Part shown: one piece after another, positions 33,163 to 41,323 of the stretch
Position numbering within the stretch: position 1 is the first letter of the stretch
Layout of the letters: every line of letters begins with the position of its first letter
Assembly (NCBI GenBank): GCA_011032825.1
Contig: JAADJZ010000018.1
Span: 868,001 to 932,000, forward strand
Length of the DNA stretch: 64,000 bases
Direction: 5' to 3'
Source: Massariosphaeria phaeospora
Taxonomy: Eukaryota > Ascomycota > Dothideomycetes > Pleosporales
Made by a program: the position numbers and the translations under genes
The notes under the pieces: generated by a model
The model's database searches: none
The model's input: the letters and a program-made list of their open reading frames with translations, nothing else
Told to the model about the DNA's origin: nothing

Positions 33163-33537
33163 CTACTTCTTGCACTCATAGTCTTCGCCTTGCTTGCCCT
33201 TGCCGGGATCATTCGGATCAACGACCCTCCAGCTCTTGACGCCATCGGGCGCCTGCTGGCACACGTCGCTCCAGTCAAGCGTCTCCGCCTGGGCAGCGTG
33301 GCAGCACTTGTCGTCGGTGTACAGGACCACGACGAGGTCGTTGTCAGTGTCGGCGGACCAGCCGATGTTGAGCGATCCGATTTGCGTCATGCCGGCCTGG
33401 CAGCCGCCGTCGACAGACATAGTGGCCGAGACGCCCGTTCCTCTGCAACCCTGGACGTCGGAGGCGCGTACGCTGAAGGCGGTGGTGGTGAGCGTGAGGG
33501 AGAGGAGCGAGGTTGCGAGGATGAGTGGGTGGAACAT
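33163..33537 (-). CDS. Small secreted cysteine-rich protein, 124 aa
   Basis: Single exon starting MFHPLILATSLLSLTLTTTAFS, a clear signal peptide of ~20 residues. The mature part has six Cys (GCRG, GGCQ, KCCH, DVCQ, YECKK), an even number compatible with three disulphides. No known enzymatic motif is visible. The frame stays open upstream to 33771, but that extension is Ser/Pro/Thr-rich and would hide the signal peptide, so I chose the Met at 33537. The size, cysteine content and repeat-flanked neighbourhood fit a candidate apoplastic effector or surface-active protein; this is inference. It is the first of three secreted-protein genes leading up to the transposon block. Confidence 0.7.
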   Translation of the reverse strand: MFHPLILATSLLSLTLTTTAFSVRASDVQGCRGTGVSATMSVDGGCQAGMTQIGSLNIGWSADTDNDLVVVLYTDDKCCHAAQAETLDWSDVCQQAPDGVKSWRVVDPNDPGKGKQGEDYECKK

Positions 33538-34829
33538 GGTGGAATGGTTGACGCGAAGGTAGAATCGATTGGGTAGGAGTGGGAGTGGAGTTGCAAACGA
33601 GTGACTTGAGGTGGGTGGAGTTGAAGGAGTGTTCGACTTGGAGTGCGCTTCAAGAGTAGGGGAGGGGGGAAGCGAAGAGCAATGAGTGAATGACGTGGAC
33701 ACCAAATCGAACGAAGTATACAAAGCGCGCGCTAAGAAACTAGACGCTCTACCAACAGCCCGAGATTCCACAAGGAGGATCGTATCGGTATAAGAACACT
33801 AAAGATACAAAGCGCACGCTAAGAAAGCAGACGTTCTACCAACAGCCCGAGACCCCTAAAGGATGATCGAATCAGTATAAGAACACTAAAGATGAGACAA
33901 TCAGGCTGGTACTTGCATTCCCTCATCGGGCCTACACAGTTGCGCCCGGACCCCCAACAAAGCCAAGCCATTACGTCGTATTTTCTGCTGCCTAGTTCGG
34001 CCAGCTCGGCGTTGATATAAGATTAAAGTTAAAAAGCCTCGGCCAACCCAGCGGAGGATTTGGGCTTGAACTTGGCTCTGGCGTCTTGGCACACTATTCT
34101 TTAGACATCGTGTTTTCTGAGAGGAGAAGGCGCAGTGTCTCTGCATTGGCATAGACACGTATGCTCACTATCCGCACTCGATGTAAGCTCTCGCAAAAAA
34201 GCAAATCCCGGCCGCCTTACACAGCACATCTAGTTGTAGCCCCGCGCTTTGATCGACGCCAAGTCTCTAAAGAAACGTAGGCGTGGTCTGGTTTCAGACC
34301 GTTGAACTAAGGCCCCGCCTTACGTCCTAGAGGAACATGAAATTACGATGGTTCTATTTCGGGGCTTTGTCGTGGTTGTGCAAATGTGCTGTACAGCAGT
34401 GGTTTTCGCCGCCCTACCGACCGATATCCTCGCCCTCTGAACTGCCTCATTTGGTTTCAGCGTGAGCTTAGTGGGTGCTTCGTTTTGTGGAGCTTCTCAG
34501 AACCCCTGGCCTGCGGACCCACAATGTAAGAGTGGACGTGGTTTGGGGGGCGGGAGGGACCGACGCGTAGATAGCGGTATGCTTAGGCGGACAGCCATGT
34601 CACTACGCAGCATGCACGTGCTGTTGGATTCGTACCTGCCTGCCAGGCTGATTGGCGCCAAACGTCCGGGATTGAATCAACGTAGGGACTACCTGCATCC
34701 GGATCCAGATTCGTAGCATCCATTCACATATCCACCTTCTCACCCCGTCCGTTCTTTATGTACTCACTATCCTTGGGGACTTCCAATTGTTTCAAACCCA
34801 CACTGTCATTAATTATTTGGTAGCCCAAC
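33538..34829. other. Long intergenic region with a tRNA-like tandem repeat
   Basis: 1.3 kb with no gene recognised. It contains the 87-bp tandem repeat listed separately. The open frame on the minus strand at 33901-34158 is short and unconvincing. Confidence 0.45.
33719..33893 (-). repeat. Tandem duplication of an ~87-bp tRNA-like unit
   Basis: Two head-to-tail copies start at 33719 and 33806 with tacaaagcg and end in ataagaacactaaagat. They differ by scattered substitutions. Read on the minus strand each has CTGTTGGTAGAGCG or a near match, the tRNA D-arm/A-box signature, followed by CTTTCTTAGC resembling an anticodon arm. To the left of the first copy only, CGTTCGATTT resembles a T-arm/B-box. 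The acceptor stem does not pair well, so this is a tRNA-derived remnant or SINE-like piece, not a working tRNA. Confidence 0.5.
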
Positions 34830-36516
34830 ATGAGGGTGTCTTCTGTCTTCATTGCCGTCACTCTTTACCTAGCGGATGCTGCTACTGCGTCTCGCCCCAG
34901 AGCTCGCATCGCCGAACTTGAGCGCAGCGATGGGGCTCGTCTGCTCGTCCGGTTAGCACAACCCGAAGATAGAAATGTGCTCCGCCACAATGTCGCCCAT
35001 CGCTCTCCCTCGAAGACTACGCCCTACAACGAAGCGTTGGTTACTGCCGTGAAGGTTCTGAAGCCCCGAGACCCCATCAGGACGCTTCGTAAGAGGGCAA
35101 GTAGTGGAAAGGCATGCACTAGGAGGAAGTCATCAGCTACGTCCTCAGCTACGCTCTCAGCTACGCCCACCCCGAGCAGCAAACCTAAAGGCGACTGTCC
35201 AGAAGGGAAGATACCAGACCCCGCCGACGGCCGACCGGACAAGTGCATCAGCGATGACGACAAGAAGTGTCCAGCGGGCCAAAAGGCTGCGTCTCGTCAA
35301 AAGGGCTCGAAACTGGAGGACGACAAAGTCGTGCCCGAATGCGCAGTAGACGACGAGCCGGACCACAAATGCGACAAAGAGGGCACTTTCGATTACAAGA
35401 CGAAAGAAAGCGACAAGATCAAGCACAGCTGCCGTTCTACCGATAAGAATAAAGAAGACAAGACGAACAAATACAAGGAAATCGTGGATGAGAAGAAGAA
35501 GACATCAGACGACGATAAGAAGAAAGCCGAAGACGATAACAAAAAGAAAGGTGACGAGGACCGGTAAGTGTACATGTTCTCCCTGTCTGTATTCTCTCGC
35601 TGACTATTTCCACAGTGAACAGCGAAAGCGCGGTCGCTGCGGCGGCTGCTTTGCAATCATGATCGCCAGCGTAGCATTCGACACCGCGGAGACGTCTAAG
35701 CTGACTGAAGACGAAATCGATGGGCTGGTCGATACCTGGGATGATAAATGGCCAGCAGATATCGGCTTCACCATCGAGGACGACATGGTAGACATCGTAA
35801 ACCCTGTAGTTGTCACGGGAACCATCGCGGCTGGCGCCGGTATCCCCCTCGCAGGAGTCTTGAACGCAATCACAAGCTCTCTGAAGCTAGCGCTTGGTGG
35901 AGTTGCTCGAAACCTAGGAGCCAAAATGACGGCACTAAAGGCAGGCACCAGAGCAGCCACCGAGACGGCCAGAAACGCGGCCAGGAACTCACCGATGGTG
36001 CAGAGGATGCGCCAGCATGAGCTCTTCACCGAATGCGTAACCATGGGTGCCCTCTCCGCTGCCGGCTCCAAGCACAAGCGCGCAGAAGACCAGTCCATGA
36101 TCAAGTACCAGCTGTCCAACGGCAAGATCGTCACCATCGACAAGAACAAGAGATGGGGAAACCAGTACCCTAGCCCTGAAGACAAGGCGGACCAGGCCAT
36201 CATTGTGGGCGCCGCCAAAAACGAAGATGCCAAGTACGACTTCGTGTGGCAAACATACCCGGACAACCTGCACAGAGGCGGCCGCCTCCGCTACGAATCT
36301 TGCATGAGCTGGGAGGGAGATAAGGATGTCGACAACACCATCACGAACGTGGAGGTGCAGGGCGGTTGCTGCACTTTCTATGATGAGCCGGATTGCAAGA
36401 AGCCCTTGTTCGCGATGACGAACCGACAGGATGGTAATCTCAAGAAGGCGGGCAACGATGCTATCACGAGTTTCTGGTGCACGTTCGACCTGAACTGCGC
36501 GGGTGCGCCACCGTGA
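34830..36516 (+). CDS. Secreted Lys/Asp-rich protein with dibasic sites, 544 aa, 2 exons
   Basis: I do not recognise the family. Exons are 34830-35563 and 35616-36516; the 52-nt intron (GTAAGT...CACAG) joins ...KGDED to REQRKRGRCGG. A signal peptide is likely (VFIAVTLYLADAATA). The next part contains a Ser/Thr-rich linker, six Cys in a charged context (residues ~120-210) and a Lys/Asp/Glu-rich coil-like stretch (~205-245). Potential Kex2 sites occur at LRKR (~86-89), QRKR (~247-250) and KHKR (~397-400). A Gly/Ala-rich segment (VVVTGTIAAGAGIPLAG) could be a membrane or amphipathic region. The last 144 residues carry six Cys, including GGCC, and end CTFDLNCAGAPP. The organisation suggests a proprotein, perhaps processed into several pieces; no experimental basis is visible. 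Confidence 0.68.
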
Positions 36517-37738
36517 TCGATCTACTAGGAAGAGATCAGAGCTTTGCTGCTTGATTGCGAGGATCGAATATGGAGTGAGGAGATGGAGGTCGTGATGGTT
36601 TATGAATCTTCTGTACAAATGTCTGGAACTGTTGTATCCACTTTAGATAGAACAACTAAGTTTTCTCGTTTCTCGATATCAGGATGTTGTCGAGCCTTGT
36701 GCGCCGCGCCTCCACACCCAGCCCAACAGTTCCGGTCGGTCAGAAACGGCTCCTGTGGTGAAGATGGTCACTCCCCGTAGTTTGCCGACTTTGGTTGGAT
36801 GGAACCGTAGCCCAGCTTCAACCTGCGAGCCTTGGCTAAGCGGCTTATACTGCTCCTGCCGCCGCCGCTGGAGAAAAGTAATTGCTTTTTCTTGGGATTT
36901 CCCCTCTTTATTTGGAAAGACGAGATATAGTAAAGATTTCTCGTCTCGCCTACTTAGGACGATAGCGGCCCTTCGGACTCCGAGCATGAAACAATGACGC
37001 GGTAGAATCCTCGACGCAGTTGGCACTGAAGATAGGATGGGCGGGGCTTGTTGGGCCCTCGTGCTAAATGTCGATGTAGCCCAGAGCCCAGATGCGGCAG
37101 GATACCTAGCTCCAGCATTGTCGGCAATACGAGTTCTCTGCTGGCCCGACTTTGGGTGACAAGAATTTTGGGCGCCATGCTTGGAACGTTGAGTGCTTCA
37201 AGAGTCCATATCTAAAATCGGCGTACACGATCGTCCGTGTAGGTAACCGACCATTGTTGTAATTGAATCAGATCATCGTCAGTCCCGTTTCACCAATCGA
37301 TATACCATGACGCCAGCTTCTTCTAGGTGCCAATGCTACAAAGGGCATGCTTGTTTGAAATCGGCGGGTTCTCCATGGCAGGCAGTACGGAACAACCATC
37401 CACTGATGATGGATAGAATTGCCGTCAATTCTATTCAGGGGCAATCGTGAGGTGGTATGACCGAAATCCCGGTACGTTACATTGTAATGGACATGAAGAT
37501 TCCATTGGGGCGAAATGCGATGAGGTGGATCTCCTAGTGCGATCTCGGCCCGATAGAATTGTGATCTGGCGTACGGAAGATTCCAAGATGTTCTATAGTC
37601 ATGGGTAGCCGTAATTTCTCGGTGCGCTATCGCTAGTAAAGGCCGATTCCGACCTTGAATCGATTTTGGCTCGAGGCGAGTAAGTATAAAATCAAACCCA
37701 CACACAGACCCGCTAGGGCTGATCTCCGGAGCTAACAG

Positions 37739-37916
37739 TACTGCTGGTAACCACGTCCGATGGAACACCCAGGTCTATTACTCGTATCAATGCCTCTACG
37801 AAACGTAGTAGAGATTTACTCAAAGCTGTGTCAATGAAACAATTTATACCTGATAGGCAGCATTGACGCACGACTAATAAAACTGGGTGTTCTGTCGGAC
37901 GTGGTAACCAGCAGTA
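37739..37916. mobile_element. MITE-like foldback element with TA flanks
   Basis: The left arm (37741-37772) and right arm (37883-37914) are inverted copies of a 32-base sequence starting CTGCTGGTAACCACGTCCGA, with three mismatches by eye. Weaker pairing continues inward for ~30 more bases per arm, leaving a short loop. TA lies immediately outside both ends (37739-37740 and 37915-37916), as expected of a Tc1/mariner-type target duplication. No coding capacity is present. Confidence 0.65.
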
Positions 37917-38151
37917 AGCACAGCCTGATCATTCGTTTCATCCTTGTTACCTGCTACTTAGAGGTTTAAGCTTAGGCCAAGCAATAAGTTCTGGACGCCG
38001 CTCTAACAAGCTCCACCCTGCTACAGCTGCAGGAACGTCGGGCGGTTCCCGAATCCATGATCCGTGACCTGGCCGGACTAGGATCGGACTGGCGGCCAAG
38101 AGGTATGCGTACTCCGTGCTGTTGACCCTGGGTGTTTATATCTCTTCTTGA

Positions 38152-38159
38152 GTATATAT
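38152..38159 (+). promoter_or_regulatory. TATA-like box of the secreted kinase gene
   Basis: TATATATC lies about 93 bases before the start codon, followed by a pyrimidine-rich leader. It is a plausible core promoter element, seen by inspection only. Confidence 0.35.
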
Positions 38160-38251
38160 CCTGATTTGTTTCCTCGCAGCTTTTCTTTTCTACAGGCACT
38201 CGCCTACTGCCTTCATTTACTCGTCATTCTTTTGTTGTTCCGTTTCCCAAA

Positions 38252-39500
38252 ATGCATTCGTTCGCTGCCGTACTGGCAACGGCGCTCACCGTGAGCCCCA
38301 TTCTCCACATTGCCGCCAGACCGGCCGATTTTCAGTCTTTTGCATTCGTCTCAGACCTCGGGGTGGGAGAGGTGTTGTACTCTAGAAAAGAGAGGTCGCT
38401 CGGAAAACGTAACGATGGCAACAATTCACTTCTCTTCGACGTCCTCGCAATCGATCCAGGCTGGGCGTCCTCAGCGTTGCTGCCCCGAGCTGGTGAGATG
38501 ATGGTGTTCGACAAGCGCGATGACGGTGCTTCTGCCCTTAAGAAACGCGGCGAGCCATTCAACTGCGATGTGGAAGAAGAGTGTATAGAAGATTGCAAGG
38601 GCATCAAATTCATTTTTGGAGACCAGATCGGCTCGGGGTCTTATGGCCGTGTTTACAAGGGCAGACTCAACGATGGAACTGATGTGGCCATCAAATCGGG
38701 GCCAAGGGCTATTCTTGAACCGGGTGCCAAAGCAATGAAGGAGTTGGAAGGAAACGCTCACATCCCCAAACTGTATAGCTCGTGTGCCAGTCCCGGTCCC
38801 GATTACTGGGTTGTCATGGAGTATTTTGGAGAGGACAACATCAAGAAGAGACTCGAAGCAGGACTGCTCAAGGGCCAGGAAATCGCCGAGAAAGCGGTCA
38901 TGAACGACGTGCTCGACGGCTTCAGCTACATGCATGGCAAGGGCTTTGCGCACACCGACATAAAGGATGACAATATCATGATGGTCGGAGACGGCAGCAA
39001 GATCATCGATCTCGATGGCGCAACCAAGGAAAATTCCCTCGACAAAGTAGAGGGGCTAGAACTGAACAAGAGTCCTGGTAAGTCAAGCGTGAGGCGATTC
39101 TCTCCCTGGCGCAATTAGCTAACGGGCAATGACAGAGGGGAAAAAGGGGGGTAGCGTCGACGCGAAGGGAAATGACGTATGGGCACTCGGCTTAATACAT
39201 GTGCAGTTGATCACCGGCCTTGACCAGAGGACGAAGGCACAACAGATATACGACAAGCCCGGTGCTGATAGCGCCCGCGTCAAGCACTGCGAGAGCCTGT
39301 TCCAGGATTTTACCACCAAGCATTGCAAGCTGCTTGCCGACGTTTTCTGTCCCCAAGGAGAGCGAATCAAAGTGGACAAGTTCAAGTCAGAGCTCCTGAC
39401 AACGACCCTTCTGAAGGACAACGATGATTGCGAAGAAAATACCCGTCGTTCCATCGACGATGACGAATATGTGGTGCTCGCTGTCTACGATGAAGAATAG
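38252..39500 (+). CDS. Predicted secreted protein kinase with pro-region, 396 aa, 2 exons
   Basis: Exons are 38252-39077 and 39136-39500; the 58-nt intron (GTAAGT...GACAG) joins ...LELNKSP to EGKKGG. The N-terminus is a signal peptide (FAAVLATALTVSPILHIAA). A pro-region with basic pairs follows: GKR (51-53), DKR (87-89) and KKR (97-99), like Kex2 sites. A protein-kinase fold starts at ~120: glycine loop GSGSYG (127-132), VAIK lysine (Lys148), hinge VVMEYF, catalytic loop HTDIKDDN (Asp236, Lys238, Asn241) and DLDG (Asp253). The HRD Arg is Thr, and DFG is DLD, but the catalytic acids and lysine are kept. So activity is possible, in an RD-negative form. The second exon supplies the C-lobe (NDVWALGLIHVQLITG). 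Secretory entry is inferred from the N-terminus. The stop codon is only 78 bases from the transposon end. Confidence 0.78.
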
Positions 39501-39578
39501 GATATACAGTTTACGTTTGTTAGTTTGCTAGGAGAACAGGTGCCCCGACGTCCTCGGTTAGCTAGCCAATCGGGGATG

Positions 39579-39627
39579 TACCGAGGTTGGCCAGCCGATG
39601 AGCCAAGGCGGCCGACGAGCCACCCCA
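39579..39627 (+). repeat. Left terminal inverted repeat of the pogo-like element
   Basis: Begins TACCGAGGTTGGCCAGCCGA and pairs with 48858-48906. The GC-rich sequence contrasts with the AT-rich interior. Confidence 0.88.
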
Positions 39628-39982
39628 TCCCAAATCATCACTAATAAAAGTGAGGCTGCAGCACCACCTACGATAGCTATTATTACAAGATTTTATAGTA
39701 GAGTAGTAAACAGGTTAATGTAAAACTTTTAGTCTATACAGAATATCTATTTAGCTTCTTAATTGTTTGTGTTCGTAACTGTGTTAGTAGTGCTAGTAGA
39801 GCAGCTAGTGCAGCCTTAGCAACTTCTTGCACACAAGCTGCACTACGCTGCCTTTTAGATTTTAATATAGCTTTTTGTAAAGCTAGCTTTTTGCCTCTTT
39901 AGAATAATTGTAAAGAATTTTGAGCGTTAAAAGCGTTGCGTTTCTGTTGTTTTTGCGCCGTAGCTGCAGCAAGTTGTTCTGC

Positions 39983-39987
39983 CTTCG
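39983..39987 (+). repeat. 5-bp target-site duplication, left copy (CTTCG)
   Basis: CTTCG directly abuts the left LTR and recurs at 47165-47169 directly after the right LTR. This marks the insertion of the retroelement into the pogo-like transposon. Confidence 0.85.
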
Positions 39988-40488
39988 TGTTATCAGGGGT
40001 GTTCTCTTACCGAAGGTACGAGTTATCGGACTCGGAGATTCCGCCTGAGGGATTGTTCTGTGTTCGAAGGGCTTGGTGACAACGAGGGAACAATCTCAAT
40101 CCTATCCTGGATAGAATAACAAAGTAACAATCTGTTGCCTATAGATCTAATCTATGTATGAGATGTACTTAGGAGAGTTAACTACGAAGAATCCGAACTG
40201 TAAAGGAGATCCTGCCAATCTATATAGTTCCATGATTCTCCGCCAAGAGCGTCCTGCTTAGTCCGCTCGGTGTGCTCAGTCACTGAGCGCCCTAGGCTGG
40301 CTGAGCGCTCGCCGCTCAGTGTGCTCAGTCCGCCAAGGCCCTGATCGCACTGATCACTATCACGTGACCGCTGACCTAATCCTGCCTCGCGCATCGCTGT
40401 ACTCCCGTCTTGCAGACCTGCAAGCCCTGACAACCTTCCTGCGTCGTTGCTTGGTCTACGATACCTAGTATCGTCTCTGTTTGTAACA
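39988..40488 (-). repeat. Left LTR (3' LTR in element orientation), 501 bp
   Basis: Starts TGTTATCAGGGG and ends TTTGTAACA. It is the less mutated of the two LTRs: of ~31 differences counted by eye against the right LTR, all are transitions, and ~28 have the C or G form here. Confidence 0.93.
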
Positions 40489-40491
40489 TTA

Positions 40492-40502
40492 TCCCCCTCT
40501 TT
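40492..40502 (-). other. Polypurine tract
   Basis: On the minus strand AAAGAGGGGGA lies just inside the left LTR, where plus-strand DNA synthesis of LTR elements is primed. It confirms that the element points leftward. Confidence 0.7.
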
Positions 40503-40654
40503 AAGGATATCGTCCCGATAGCTGTCTTGCTGTGCCGTGCCGGTTCCTTCCGTGCCTTGCATCAGAGGTGCCCTTTCGTATAAGAGTAGGTTGACCCCGA
40601 TCCCCGTCGTGTCGTAGCTTCCTCTTGTATTCCCTCGAGTCTTTGAGTCTAACC

Positions 40655-41314
40655 ATGCCCAAGTCTTCGCCTTCTGTGGATTCGTGCTCCAAGTCGACCC
40701 GCCGTCGTTACGATCAAGTTGCCCGTATTCGCGAGACTGGTCTGGAGATGCCTGCTCCCTGCGGCCGTTGTTCCAAGGAGAACTTAAAGTGCCTGGTTGA
40801 TCTTTCGTCGGATAAGTGTGCTGAATGTCTTCAGTCTAGCGCGCTCTGCGGTCTTGCTCTGACGAAGAGAGAGTAGGCGGCTTTTCAACAAAAGCGTTGC
40901 GACTTGCAACATCGGCTTTTGCTGGCTGAGCAACAGGTGCTATCTGCACGGATCCAGGCTGCTCAGATAGTGTCTGCGGCGGAGTCCCGTGCTGCTACTC
41001 TTCGGGTGGAGCTTTCTGTTGCTGAGATAGAAAGGGATCAGCGTCTTGCTAATGAGTGGGTGGCCATTGAAGAGCTGAAAAAACTAGAGGCTGCGCAGTC
41101 CGGCGCTGCTGTCGATCCCAAGAGTACGGTTTCCACCGATAGTCCTGTACCGCCGCTATTCGAAACGCCTTCGGCTAACCTGGGCTGGTTACAGACTGAC
41201 TCTTCTCTGTTTGCTTCTTCTTCTTTTGACTTTTCTGCTTTCCTAGAGAACTCGGATCCTCTGCCTCTAGATTTCGCTGGTGATACTTCCGTACCAGTTC
41301 CTTGCAGTTCGTAA
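40655..41314 (+). pseudogene. Antisense ORF inside the retroelement with Cys-rich motif, one internal stop
   Basis: An open frame on the strand opposite to gag-pol, between the chromodomain end and the left LTR. From ATG 40655 it runs 220 codons to TAA at 41312-41314, broken once by TAG at 40874-40876. The TAG is a plausible CAG-to-TAG RIP product. The first part is basic (SKSTRRRYDQVARIRETGLE). A cysteine cluster follows, CGRCxxxxxxC...CAECxxxxxxC, with paired CxxC spacing like a metal-binding motif. After the stop comes a long helical, Ala/Glu/Leu-rich coiled-coil stretch and then an acidic Ser/Phe-rich tail. The frame is far cleaner than gag-pol. It may be an accessory gene of this retroelement family or a captured host fragment. 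Confidence 0.6.
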
Positions 41315-41323
41315 GATTTCGTA

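Larger units (their letters stand above)
36517..38251. other. Long intergenic region with a MITE-like foldback
   Basis: 1.7 kb without a convincing gene. A minus-strand open frame (37268-37768) overlaps the foldback element and has no recognisable domain. Its irregular composition argues against a real gene. Confidence 0.45.

Noticed and set aside
33538..33771. Upstream extension of the small secreted protein (78 residues)
   Set aside because: Ser/Pro/Thr-rich and would bury the signal peptide. The internal Met at 33537 gives a canonical secreted protein.
33719..33893. Functional tRNA genes
   Set aside because: D-arm-like sequence is present, but the acceptor stem and T-arm do not pair properly in either copy.
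37268..37768. 166-aa minus-strand open frame
   Set aside because: Overlaps the MITE-like foldback, has no recognisable motif, and its composition does not look coding.
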